64,000 bases of DNA from JAHQVI01 sp963749875. GTDB lineage: Bacteria > Pseudomonadota > Alphaproteobacteria > Rhizobiales > Rhodomicrobiaceae. This document shows positions 54,626 to 62,668 of the stretch, in pieces (position 1 is the stretch's first letter; every line of letters begins with the position of its first letter). The notes beneath the pieces are model-generated. The model saw only the letters and a program-made list of their open reading frames with translations. It was not told the DNA's origin and ran no database searches. The stretch covers positions 1,488,001 to 1,552,000 of the forward strand of contig CAVVOX010000002.1 of assembly GCA_963749875.1 (NCBI GenBank). The letters run 5' to 3'. A program made the position numbers and the translations under genes.

Positions 54626-55672
54626 GTGAATGCTGCCGCGGGCCAAGGAAAGCCGATCGCCGTAACTTGCGGCGATCCTGCCGGCATTGGCCCCGACATT
54701 ACGCTGGCGACCTGGACAAGGCGGGCTGCGGACGCCGTACCGGCATTTGCCGTCCTCGCCGATATCGGCCATTTGCAGGCGCGCGCCAGCGCTCTCGGTC
54801 TGGGCGTCTCCTGCAAAGCGATCGGCGAGCCCGGCGAAGCGCTGGACGTCTTTCCCAACGCCCTGCCGGTCCTGCCGGTCCCCCTCCCCCACCCGGTGCC
54901 TGCGGGTAAGCCCGATCCGTCGGCCGCTGAGGCGGTCCGCGCGAGCATCGAAGAGGCCGTCGCGCTAACGCTCAAGGGCAAGGCGAGCGCGGTGGTCACC
55001 AACCCGATTGCGAAGCATATCATGGCGCATGCCGGCTTCACCTATCCGGGCCACACGGAGTTTCTGGGCGCGCTGGCGGAGGAGCGCGGGCATCAAGCCA
55101 TGCCGGTGATGATGCTGGTTGGCGGGGGACTGCGGACCGTGCCCGTCACGATCCATATTCCGCTGGCGGATGTCCCCCATATGCTGACGACCGAGAAGAT
55201 CGTCGAAACCGCGCTGGTGGCGGTGTCGGGACTGCAATGCTGGTTCGGGGTGCCGAAGCCGCGCCTTGCGCTCACTGGACTCAATCCTCACGCCGGAGAA
55301 GACGGCCTGATGGGCGACGAGGAAGAGCGGATCATCAAGCCGGCCATCGCCATCCTGCAGAAGGCGGGCCTCGACGTCGGCGGCCCCTACCCGGCGGACA
55401 CGCTTTTTCACGAGCGCATCCGCACCGCCCATGATGCCGTCATCGCCATGTACCACGACCAGGCTCTCATTCCGGTCAAGACCTTAGCGTTCGACGAAGG
55501 CGTCAATGTCACGCTCGGCCTGCCGTTCATTCGAACATCGCCCGACCACGGGACCGCATTCGCGCTCGCGGGAACGGGGAATGCGCGGCCCGATGCGCTG
55601 ATCGCTGCATTGCGGCTCGCCGCGAAAATGGCGAAAATGGAGGCCGCGATCACCAATTCCGACCCATGCTGA
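54626..55672 (+). CDS. pdxA: 4-hydroxythreonine-4-phosphate dehydrogenase
   Basis: The 348-residue enzyme of the DXP-dependent pyridoxal phosphate pathway starts with GTG three bases after surA. Motifs: TCGDPAGIGPDI, VVTNPIAKHIMAHAGFTYPGHTEFL (metal-binding His), GLNPHAGEDGLMGDEE and HDAVIAMYHDQALIPVKTL with the second metal His. The pdxA-ksgA overlap (seven bases) is the widespread surA-pdxA-ksgA arrangement. Confidence 0.96.
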   Translation: MNAAAGQGKPIAVTCGDPAGIGPDITLATWTRRAADAVPAFAVLADIGHLQARASALGLGVSCKAIGEPGEALDVFPNALPVLPVPLPHPVPAGKPDPSAAEAVRASIEEAVALTLKGKASAVVTNPIAKHIMAHAGFTYPGHTEFLGALAEERGHQAMPVMMLVGGGLRTVPVTIHIPLADVPHMLTTEKIVETALVAVSGLQCWFGVPKPRLALTGLNPHAGEDGLMGDEEERIIKPAIAILQKAGLDVGGPYPADTLFHERIRTAHDAVIAMYHDQALIPVKTLAFDEGVNVTLGLPFIRTSPDHGTAFALAGTGNARPDALIAALRLAAKMAKMEAAITNSDPC

Positions 55673-56550
55673 GAACATCTGCCTTGGCCCATCTGCCGCC
55701 CCTTCGCGAGGTTATCCGGGAACTCGGCCTCGCGGCGAGAAAATCGCTGGGGCAGAATTTCATCCTCGATCTCAATCTGACCGCGCGGATCGCAAGGAGT
55801 GCCGGTCCGCTTGAAGGGGTGACGGTCATCGAGATCGGGCCTGGGCCGGGAGGGCTGACCCGGAGCTTGCTGAGCGAGGGCGCGAACCGAGTCATTGCGG
55901 TCGAAAAAGACAGGCGGTGTCTGCCGGCGCTCGAGGCCATTGCGGCATACTGGCCGGGACAGCTCACCATTATCGAAGGCGACGCGCTCCGCATCGATTG
56001 GGCTTCGCTCCTCAAGCCCGGCGAGAAGGCGCGAATTGTCGCCAACCTCCCCTACTCCATCGCAACGCCTCTGCTGACCGGCTGGCTCAAGACCGAACCC
56101 TGGCCGCCTTGGTGGAATCGCATGGTGCTGATGTTCCAGCGCGAGGTGGCTGACCGGATTGTGGCGGGCCGAGGTGAGAAAGCCTACGGGCGCCTCTCCA
56201 TCCTCTCACAGTCGCGCTGCGATACGCGTATTCTGTTCAACCTTCCCGCACGCGCCTTCACGCCGCCGCCCAAGGTCGATTCCGCGGTCGTTGAGTTTCT
56301 GCCGCGCAAAGAGCCGATGGACCGCGGCCATGCAAATACGCTGGAGCGCTTGACGGCGGCGGCGTTCGGCCAAAGACGCAAGATGCTGAGGGCGAGCCTC
56401 AGGGCGCTGCCCGGTGCGCTTGAGGCCCTGGAAGAACTCGGCCTTAAGCCGACCGCACGGGCCGAGGAGATCAGCGTGGAGGATTTCTGCCGTCTGGCGA
56501 TCCGTCTCAGCGCGACGGCGAAGCCGGTCTCTAACCCCGGCCGCCGATAA
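55666..56550 (+). CDS. ksgA: 16S rRNA dimethyladenosine transferase
   Basis: KsgA dimethylates two adjacent adenines in helix 45 of 16S rRNA late in 30S assembly. The 294-residue protein has GQNFILDLNLTARIARSAG, the SAM motif VIEIGPGPGGLTRSLL and the catalytic NLPYSIATPLL, then FTPPPKVDSAVVEF and the C-terminal FGQRRKMLRASLR. It starts inside the pdxA end and converges on gmk with a 20-base overlap of the 3' ends. Confidence 0.97.
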   Translation: MLRTSALAHLPPLREVIRELGLAARKSLGQNFILDLNLTARIARSAGPLEGVTVIEIGPGPGGLTRSLLSEGANRVIAVEKDRRCLPALEAIAAYWPGQLTIIEGDALRIDWASLLKPGEKARIVANLPYSIATPLLTGWLKTEPWPPWWNRMVLMFQREVADRIVAGRGEKAYGRLSILSQSRCDTRILFNLPARAFTPPPKVDSAVVEFLPRKEPMDRGHANTLERLTAAAFGQRRKMLRASLRALPGALEALEELGLKPTARAEEISVEDFCRLAIRLSATAKPVSNPGRR

Positions 56551-57202
56551 GTCCGCCGACAAACGCGCCAAGTCCGAGACAACGGCTGCGTTTCATCCTT
56601 TCCGCGGCGAGGATTGTCCGCAAGTCTCCGAGGCTTTCGGCAAGATCCTGATTGACGATCACATAATCATATTCGTTCCAGTGCGATATCTCCGCCGATG
56701 CCGCTGCGAGACGGCGCGCCACGACGTCCGCCGAATCCGCCGCCCGCCTTTTCAGCCGCTCTTCGAGCGCTCGGCGCGAGGGAGGCAGCACGAAGACGCG
56801 CACGACATCTTCGGGCGCATTTTCCGCTAGCTGGCGCGCACCCTGCCAGTCAATATCGAAGATCACGTCGCGACCGGCGCGAAGCGTCTCTTCAATCGGG
56901 ACCTCGGGTGTGCCATAAAAGTTCCCGAACACCTCTGCCCATTCGAGAAAAGCGCCGGCCTCGCGTTGCGCCTCGAATGCTTCGCGGTCGAGAAAGAGAT
57001 AATGCTGGCCGTTGATCTCACCGGGACGCGGGGGCCGCGTGGTCGCGGATATCGACAGCTGGCAGCTCTCGCCTTCAACATCCAACAGCATGCGGGTCAG
57101 CGTCGTCTTGCCGGCGCCGGACGGTGAGGAGAGGATGAACATCAGCCCGCGCCGCGAGCCCGAATCTTGTCCCCTCCCCTGCCCGGCCGGATCACTCGAC
57201 AT
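56531..57202 (-). CDS. gmk: Guanylate kinase
   Basis: The 223-residue enzyme phosphorylates GMP to GDP. The P-loop is LSSPSGAGKTTLTRML, the GMP-binding segment STRPPRPGEINGQHYLFL is intact (read ATTRPPRPGE), and DIDWQGARQL is the Walker B region. The start ATG overlaps the yicC stop by 11 bases, and yicC-gmk is a common pair. A second start at M21 would remove a Gln/Gly-rich extension. Confidence 0.96.
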   Translation of the reverse strand: MSSDPAGQGRGQDSGSRRGLMFILSSPSGAGKTTLTRMLLDVEGESCQLSISATTRPPRPGEINGQHYLFLDREAFEAQREAGAFLEWAEVFGNFYGTPEVPIEETLRAGRDVIFDIDWQGARQLAENAPEDVVRVFVLPPSRRALEERLKRRAADSADVVARRLAAASAEISHWNEYDYVIVNQDLAESLGDLRTILAAERMKRSRCLGLGAFVGGLIGGRG

Positions 57203-58082
57203 TTTGAACCTGCTCGCGAAACTGGTCGATCGCGGTTTTCAGCCGCAATCCGACCCGGGTGATTTCCGCCGCGTTCGACTTCGAACACAGCGTATTGGCT
57301 TCGCGCTGAAATTCCTGCGCGAGAAACTCCAAACGCCGTCCGGCCGGTGCGTCCTCCTCCATAAGTTCGCGCCCCGCCGCCACATGGGCATGCAGCCGTT
57401 TCAGCTCCTCTTCGATGTCCGCTTTCGTCGCGATGAGCACCGCTTCCTGATAGAGCCGCGCCTCGTCGAAGCTGCCCGCTTCCGACATGAGGCGCTGCAC
57501 CTGGAGGCGCAGCCTTTCGGCAATCGCTTCCGGACGGCGTTCGGGCGACTGCGCGGCCTCTTCCGTGAGGCTCTCGATCTCGGCGAGCTTGTCACCGAGA
57601 ATGGTGCGCAGGCGCTCTCCCTCGGCCTTCCTCGCGTTGACAACGTCGCTCAAAGCGCTCGCAAAACTTGCAAGGAGCGCTTCGGCGAGGCTCGACGGTG
57701 TCGTCTCGGCAGATGGCGCATCAGTGATCTCGATCACGCCTTTCATGTTGAGCAGCGCGGCGAGCGGCACCGGCTCGGCCCGGCGCGTGAGGCTCCGCGC
57801 CCGCTCGGCGATCTCGGCAAGCCGCAACAGCATCGGTTCGTTGAGGCGGAGGTCGCCCGTCGCCGCCGGGGCGTTCAGAGCAAGGCTGACGGAGCAGCTT
57901 CCCCGCTTGATATGCTCCGCCAGCATATCCCGAAGACGCGGCTCCAAATCCTCTAAGCCGGGCGGCAGGCGCAGCCGGACGTCAAGCCCACGATTATTGA
58001 CGGTGCGGAGCTCCCAGCTCCAGGAGGCGTCCTCCTCCTGACCAGCCGCGCGTCCGAATCCCGTCATGCTTTTGAGAGGCAT
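57192..58082 (-). CDS. yicC: YicC family endoribonuclease
   Basis: The 296-residue protein begins MPLKSMTGFGRA, the YicC family start, and carries SWELRTVNNRGLDVRLRLP. It ends with the DUF1732 segment RLEFLAQEFQREANTLCSKSNAAEITRVGLRLKTAIDQFREQVQNVE, here containing E-F-x-R-E-x-N-T. The family has been shown to be an RNase acting on some small RNAs. ATG 58082 is used; an upstream TTG at 58106 is possible. The twin-hairpin repeat lies 32 bases upstream. Confidence 0.94.
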   Translation of the reverse strand: MPLKSMTGFGRAAGQEEDASWSWELRTVNNRGLDVRLRLPPGLEDLEPRLRDMLAEHIKRGSCSVSLALNAPAATGDLRLNEPMLLRLAEIAERARSLTRRAEPVPLAALLNMKGVIEITDAPSAETTPSSLAEALLASFASALSDVVNARKAEGERLRTILGDKLAEIESLTEEAAQSPERRPEAIAERLRLQVQRLMSEAGSFDEARLYQEAVLIATKADIEEELKRLHAHVAAGRELMEEDAPAGRRLEFLAQEFQREANTLCSKSNAAEITRVGLRLKTAIDQFREQVQNVE

Positions 58083-58113
58083 GCCTTCAAGATCCTTTCT
58101 GATCAAAGCCGCC

Positions 58114-58281
58114 CTAGTGTGGCGTCTCGCAATTGCCTTCCCCTTTCGCGGCGGCCTCGATAAGGCAATTGCGAGACATAAGCCACACTAGAAACCATGA
58201 GTTTGCTAGTGTCCCTTTTGTCTCCGAATTGCCTAGAGTGCTTGCGGCAAATTGGTAGGCAATTCGGAGACGGGACACTAG
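58114..58281. repeat. Twin-hairpin element bounded by CTAG (copy 2)
   Basis: Hairpin 1 (58114-58191) has outer arms CTAGTGTGGC/GCCACACTAG and inner 16-bp arms starting GTCTCGCAATTG, with a 4-nt bulge ATAA at 58178-58181. Hairpin 2 (58206-58281) has outer arms CTAGTGTCCC/GGGACACTAG and inner arms starting GTCTCCGAATTG, with a 4-nt bulge TTTT at 58216-58219. They are 14 nt apart (AAACCATGAGTTTG), the same spacing as in the element at 21133. Confidence 0.9.
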
Positions 58282-58480
58282 GTTCGGTTAGCAAATTTGT
58301 GGGCCGAGCCAAAGGTTAAATCAAGCAGGGTGATTCCCGAAACAAACATCTGCATAGATACGTTTTCTATCCCGGCAGACCGGTCGCAGGCTGGATTGGC
58401 CATTCGCAAAGCGCTAAAAGGGCCCGGGACATACCACATTGGCGGACAGGAAGACCGGCGTGGCGGATTCAGACAGGCGA

Positions 58481-58885
58481 GTGAAAGATGACCCGAAGCT
58501 CTTGCGCCAGCGCCAGTCCGTTTCGTTGGACAAGATCTTCGTTCGGGATCTGGTCCTGTCCTGCTTCATCGGTGTTTTCGAGGAAGAAAAGGCACAAAAA
58601 CAAAGGGTTCGCTTTCTGGTCGAGGTGTGGATCTATCCCTCGCGGCAGAGAAACAATGACGATGTGAATCGCGTCGTGAGCTATGACCGGATCGTCGAGG
58701 CGATTCATGCCGTTGTCCGCAGTGGGCACATCAATCTGCTGGAAACGCTTGCGGAGCGCATCGCCGCCCGGTGTCTTGCGCATCGCCGCGCTGCGAAGGT
58801 CCGGGTGCTCGTGGAGAAGCTCGACCGGCTGGAAGGCGCCAGCATGGGGGTGGAAATCGAACGCTGCAAGTCGCTGTCAGGCTGA
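58481..58885 (+). CDS. folB: Dihydroneopterin aldolase
   Basis: The product is about 134 residues. IFVRDLVLSCFIGVFEEEKAQKQRVRFLVEVW starts the T-fold, VVSYDRIVEAIHAVVRSGHINLLETLAERIA follows, and KVRVLVEKLDRLEGASMGVEIER ends it, as in FolB. It converts dihydroneopterin to hydroxymethyl-dihydropterin in folate synthesis. The start is uncertain: GTG 58481 gives the best length, TTG 58439 is an alternative; neither has a strong ribosome binding site. The pterin-related phhB follows. Confidence 0.88.
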   Translation: MKDDPKLLRQRQSVSLDKIFVRDLVLSCFIGVFEEEKAQKQRVRFLVEVWIYPSRQRNNDDVNRVVSYDRIVEAIHAVVRSGHINLLETLAERIAARCLAHRRAAKVRVLVEKLDRLEGASMGVEIERCKSLSG

Positions 58886-58959
58886 TCGGGGCCGCGCTCC
58901 AGCTTCATCTCGCCGGTCTTCCGCATGACAATCATGCAGGCAAATGGAAGAGGTTCGAC

Positions 58960-59265
58960 ATGTCGGAAAAGTCAAAGGAAACGACCTATGCGCCGGACGA
59001 AATCAGCGCCCGCCTCTCGAGGACTTTGCCGGAGTGGAGCCTGAAGGACGGTCACATCGTGCGCAGCTACAAGACGCGGAAATGGCCTGACACGCTGATG
59101 CTTCTCAATGCCATCGGCTATATGGCCGAAAGAGCCGACCATCACCCCGACATCACCGCGTCCTATTCGTCGCTCGAGATTCGGCTGATGACGCATTCTG
59201 CCGGCGGCATTACGGATAAGGATTTCGACCTGGCCGAGAAGATCGAAGCTCTGGCCAAAATCTGA
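58960..59265 (+). CDS. phhB: Pterin-4a-carbinolamine dehydratase
   Basis: The 101-residue protein has the ERADHHPDI motif with the catalytic His pair and ITDKDFDLAEKIEAL at the end. It dehydrates 4a-hydroxytetrahydropterin, recycling the cofactor of aromatic hydroxylases. ATG 58960 is chosen for GGAAGAGG upstream. It follows folB by 74 bases and both act on pterins. Confidence 0.94.
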   Translation: MSEKSKETTYAPDEISARLSRTLPEWSLKDGHIVRSYKTRKWPDTLMLLNAIGYMAERADHHPDITASYSSLEIRLMTHSAGGITDKDFDLAEKIEALAKI

Positions 59266-59407
59266 CGAGCGCGGCTGGATCGGGCGCCCCCGCGTTCGTA
59301 TATATGATGCAAGCCCCCGCGCTTGACGCAGCAACACGCTCTCCGTATGGTCGGCGCGGCGAACCAGTCATGTCACGCCTGACATGCGGCGTTTCCTTGA
59401 CTATCCC

Positions 59408-59483
59408 GGGCCCATAGCTCAGCCGGTAGAGCAACTGACTTTTAATCAGTAGGTCGAAGGTTCGAATCCTTCTGGGCTCACCA
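59408..59483 (+). tRNA. tRNA-Lys (anticodon TTT)
   Basis: A full cloverleaf: acceptor GGGCCCA with TGGGCTC, D-arm GCTCAGCCGGTAGAGC, anticodon stem ACTGA/TCAGT with loop CTTTTAA (TTT at 59441-59443), T-arm GGTTCGAATCC and encoded CCA. A small HTH gene typical of integrated elements follows, so the tRNA 3' end may be a used attachment site. Confidence 0.97.
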
Positions 59484-59645
59484 ATAAAATCAAGGACTTA
59501 GCCGTTCGCCAAATAGCGGCACATCGACGTGGGGACTAGCTGGGGACTGAAATGTGCAAAAAATTCGCGGTTTTGGCGATCACGGACGGCCAATAGATCA
59601 GCCCAATTCACGCCTCGCGCAAGCCTCGTCGGCTATCGCGTGGCC

Positions 59646-59954
59646 ATGGCACGCAAGCGTGATATCCCCCTACCCTCTCGACTGCCGAGCTATGTCAGTG
59701 CTGAAGCTGGCACAGCGGAGCTTTGCATCTCGGCGAGCACGTGGAACGCCTGGGTGAGGGCTGGTGTGCTGCCGTTACCAACGGTTTGGCTTGGGCCGAA
59801 CAGAACGACGCCACGCTGGCGCTGGAAAGACGTTGGCGCCTATTTGTCCGGCCGAAAGCTCCCAGATGAGGAGCCGCCCCAGGCACCCGACAATGAACCC
59901 TATTTTCGAGGACTAGCCCGCATTTCTCACGCGACTGAAGCCATGGCATGGTGA
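59646..59954 (+). CDS. Small HTH (excisionase-like) protein downstream of tRNA-Lys, 3' end altered by IS
   Basis: The 102-codon frame encodes LPSYVSAEAGTAELCISASTWNAWVRAGVLPLP, a MerR/excisionase-like HTH, then WRWKDVGAYLSGRK, the wing-like ending. Such proteins are found beside tyrosine integrases of genomic islands. After residue 90 the frame enters the terminal inverted repeat of the IS1380 element at 59917, so the last 13 residues are not original. No integrase is present. It looks like the end of a decayed island inserted at tRNA-Lys. Confidence 0.55.
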   Translation: MARKRDIPLPSRLPSYVSAEAGTAELCISASTWNAWVRAGVLPLPTVWLGPNRTTPRWRWKDVGAYLSGRKLPDEEPPQAPDNEPYFRGLARISHATEAMAW

Positions 59955-61594
59955 TCTGGCCGATTGGCCGGCATGTTGTCTTGTGACGTGCTTGGGGGTG
60001 GCGCAGATTGCGCGACCGGCTTTGGCAATCGGCTCGGATTTTTCGGTCTCCAGTGGGCCTCCGGGGTGTGCTGCGAAAGTGGCGTGTCGCAGCCTCACGC
60101 ATTAAGCGGGGGAGCCACGGGCATGCGCGAGTCGGGCTGCGGCGAGACGCCATTCCGCAGCAGACGGACAGGCAGACGCGAAGGCGATCTTGACCCGACG
60201 CGCGCTGATTTTCACCAACGCGCCGATCTTCAGCAGCTTCAGCCGGATCGTGCCGCAGGTCGCAGCGGCAAACTGCGTATGAGCCAGGCCGATCCGGCGC
60301 AGCGCGCAGAGCAGAACGTAAGCCATCGAGGCAAACCACAAGCGCAGCTGGTTGGCCCGCATCGTCGCCGCTGAGGTGCGGTCGGCGAACAGATCGCCCT
60401 GCGCCTCTTTGATACGGTTTTCCATCTCGCCGCGCTTGCAATAGAGATCTTCGTAGAGTGGCTTGGCGGTCCAGGCGTCAGGCTTCAGCGAGGTGACGAG
60501 AAAACGCGGATTGGCTTCGCCGCCGGTCCACTCCGCCTTGCCGATCACGCGCCGACGGCGCGACCAGGAGTCCTTGGTCGACCAGAGGAAATCCCGAAAC
60601 ACCCGCGCCGGCTTGCCTTCCGTGGCCTCCGATAACCTCCGCGCCTCGGCCAGCGCCTCAGTGATGCGGGCTTCCAGACGCGCGTTGCGGGCGAGACCGA
60701 AGACGTAGTCAACCTTGTGGGCCTCGCACCAAACCATCAGGGCCTCTCGGGCGAAGCCGGAATCGGCGCGCAGAATGATCTTCACCTTCGGCCAACGCGC
60801 TCGGATCTGCGTGACGATCCGGGCCGTCTCCTCCGCCGCGCCGGCGCTGCCGTCGATGTTCGAGCGCCGAAGCTTTGCGGCCAGGAGATGCCGGCCGCAG
60901 AAGATGTAGAGCGGCAGGTAGCAATAGCAGTCGTAATAGCCATGGAAGAACCGGCCTTCCTGATGGCCGTGCAGCGGATCGTCGGTGGCGTCGAGGTCGA
61001 GCACGATCTCACGCGGCGGCTTGCTATGCGCCTCGAGAAACACGTCGACGAACAGATCCTCGATCGCGGCGCCGTCGTGCCCGATCTTGTGATACCGGCC
61101 AGTGGCTCCTTCCGCTGGGGCGTGCTCCAACCGGTTTAGCGTGCTCTTGCCGGCCAGCGGCGCCGGGGCTTCGGCCGTGCGTTCGAGCTTGCCGAGCAGC
61201 ACGCCGAGAACGGGATCGCGCCGCAACTCGTCATGGTCGACGAGGTCTTCATAGCCCAGCGCCAGGCCGAACACGCGCTGTGCAACCAGCGTCTTCACTT
61301 CGTGAACCACGTAAGCGGGATGGCGCCGATCGCGAAAGCAGGCCGCAAAGCGGTCGACGAGCCGGATCGCCTTGTCCGTCTCCCCGAGCAGGTGAGCCCC
61401 GGCATCCGAAAAGACCATGCCGCCGTCGAAATCCGCGACCACACGGCGTCCGCCCGCTCTTGCAAAATCGATCTCGCTCGCGCTACACTCCGTCAGCATC
61501 GGGGAACTCCATCGAATCGGTATAACTCGTTCTCGCAAAACAAGTTTACACCGTCAGAGACCCCGATGCGCCTCCGCCGCGTGAGAAATGCGGG
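59917..61594 (-). mobile_element. IS1380-family insertion sequence flanked by CTAG
   Basis: Perfect 16-bp terminal inverted repeats, CCCGCATTTCTCACGC (59917-59932) and its complement (61579-61594), enclose one transposase gene on the minus strand. CTAG stands at both flanks (59913-59916 and 61595-61598), the expected target duplication. The total length of 1678 bp fits the family. It appears intact. Confidence 0.9.
60102..61499 (-). CDS. IS1380-family transposase
   Basis: The 465-residue DDE transposase has the first Asp in IVLDLDATDDPLHGHQEG, second Asp in IILRADSGFARE and the Glu in YCKRGEMENRIKEAQGDL. The N-terminal segment VVADFDGGMVFSDAG and the middle RRHPAYVVHEV are typical of the IS1380 group. 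ATG 61499 is preferred to one at 61538 because conservation begins there. No frame break is seen, so the enzyme may be active. Confidence 0.93.
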   Translation of the reverse strand: MLTECSASEIDFARAGGRRVVADFDGGMVFSDAGAHLLGETDKAIRLVDRFAACFRDRRHPAYVVHEVKTLVAQRVFGLALGYEDLVDHDELRRDPVLGVLLGKLERTAEAPAPLAGKSTLNRLEHAPAEGATGRYHKIGHDGAAIEDLFVDVFLEAHSKPPREIVLDLDATDDPLHGHQEGRFFHGYYDCYCYLPLYIFCGRHLLAAKLRRSNIDGSAGAAEETARIVTQIRARWPKVKIILRADSGFAREALMVWCEAHKVDYVFGLARNARLEARITEALAEARRLSEATEGKPARVFRDFLWSTKDSWSRRRRVIGKAEWTGGEANPRFLVTSLKPDAWTAKPLYEDLYCKRGEMENRIKEAQGDLFADRTSAATMRANQLRLWFASMAYVLLCALRRIGLAHTQFAAATCGTIRLKLLKIGALVKISARRVKIAFASACPSAAEWRLAAARLAHARGSPA

Positions 61595-61724
61595 CTAGAT
61601 CAACCCTCGTTCAAGTGGAACCAATTGAACGAGGTCAGGTTGATCTATTTCAAAAGACGAGCGCAACTGTTCCCGCGTCCATCCCTGCCTTCGCGGGGAC
61701 ATGCTTGGACGCGCGCTGCGCTAG
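61595..61724 (-). repeat. 130-bp CTAG-bounded element between IS1380 and tadC
   Basis: It has the same orientation as the copy at 42789 and is exactly 130 bases with CTAG at both ends. The left CTAG is also the right flank of the IS1380 element. The right CTAG (61721-61724) contains the tadC stop codon read on the minus strand. Confidence 0.88.
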
Positions 61725-62668
61725 TGATAAAAGGCATCCATCAGCTTCAGTGCCACCGGCCCGCCGATGATCAGAAAGATCGTCGGCATGATGAACAGCA
61801 TGACCGGCACGGTCATAAGCGCCGGCAGCCGGTTCGCCTTTTCTTCCAACGCCGTGAGCTGATCGCCGCGAACATCGCCGGAGACGACACGCAGCGATCG
61901 CGCAAGCGGAGTTCCGTAGCGCAATGTCTGCGACAGCGTGGTGACAACGGACCGCACGCTATCGACATTCACCCGATCCGCCAGATTGAGGAGCGCCTGA
62001 TCGCGATTTGGCAGAATATTGATCTCCGCCCATGTGAGGGCGAGCTCGTCCGCCAGCTTCGGCCGCGACCGCCTCAATTCGGCGGAAACACGCTGAAGAC
62101 CGTTTTCCAGTGACAAGCCCGCCTCGACACATACGGCAAGCAGCTCGAGCGCATCAGGCAGACCGGAACTGACGGCCTTGCTGTGCCGCGCGATGCTCCG
62201 CCGCACCAGAAACATCGGCAGGAACCAGCCGATGAGCGCGGGAACGGCCATGACCAGCAAACCCGCCATTGTCGAGCGGGCGAACAATCCCATGGTGAAC
62301 GGCAGCGCTACGAGGACGAGCACGGCCGGCAAGATCGCTCTCGTTATGTCGAAATAGTGCAGAGCGCGCTCGGCCGGGACGCCGAACCTGGAATAGATCC
62401 GAATGATCTGGCGGTATTCTGCCTCGCTGACCCGCTCGGTCGTCTTCGGAGTGACTCGTCCCCCCGGCAGACGCTTGAGGCTTACGCCTTCGCTTGCCGT
62501 CGTGGCCCGGCGCACTTTGTCGATGCGCTTCATGATGGTCTTAGCGCGTTCGCCGGATGAGGAAACGATCAGTCCGAGTCCAGCCGCCAACAGCGCTGAA
62601 ACCACCAGCAGCGCCATCAAATCCTGGTATTGAATTGAATTGCCAAGCTGAGCCAGCACAGCGAGCAC
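61721..62668 (-). CDS. tadC: Tad pilus inner-membrane protein TadC
   Basis: The 315-residue GspF-like protein (T2SSF domain) has the segment GLPDALELLAVCVEAGLSLENGLQRV and C-terminal VTTLSQTLRYGTPLARSLRVVS, then ALMTVPVMLFIMPTIFLIIGGPV. With TadB it forms the inner-membrane platform of the Flp/Tad pilus. It follows tadB immediately on the minus strand. The final codon CAC and the TAG stop are at the edge of a 130-bp repeat. Confidence 0.94.
   Translation of the reverse strand: MLAVLAQLGNSIQYQDLMALLVVSALLAAGLGLIVSSSGERAKTIMKRIDKVRRATTASEGVSLKRLPGGRVTPKTTERVSEAEYRQIIRIYSRFGVPAERALHYFDITRAILPAVLVLVALPFTMGLFARSTMAGLLVMAVPALIGWFLPMFLVRRSIARHSKAVSSGLPDALELLAVCVEAGLSLENGLQRVSAELRRSRPKLADELALTWAEINILPNRDQALLNLADRVNVDSVRSVVTTLSQTLRYGTPLARSLRVVSGDVRGDQLTALEEKANRLPALMTVPVMLFIMPTIFLIIGGPVALKLMDAFYH

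Noticed and set aside
21133..58281. Integron attC sites
   Set aside because: The hairpin-with-bulge design is similar, but the attC R boxes (ending GTTRRRY) and extrahelical single bases are absent, and no cassette array or integron integrase is present.
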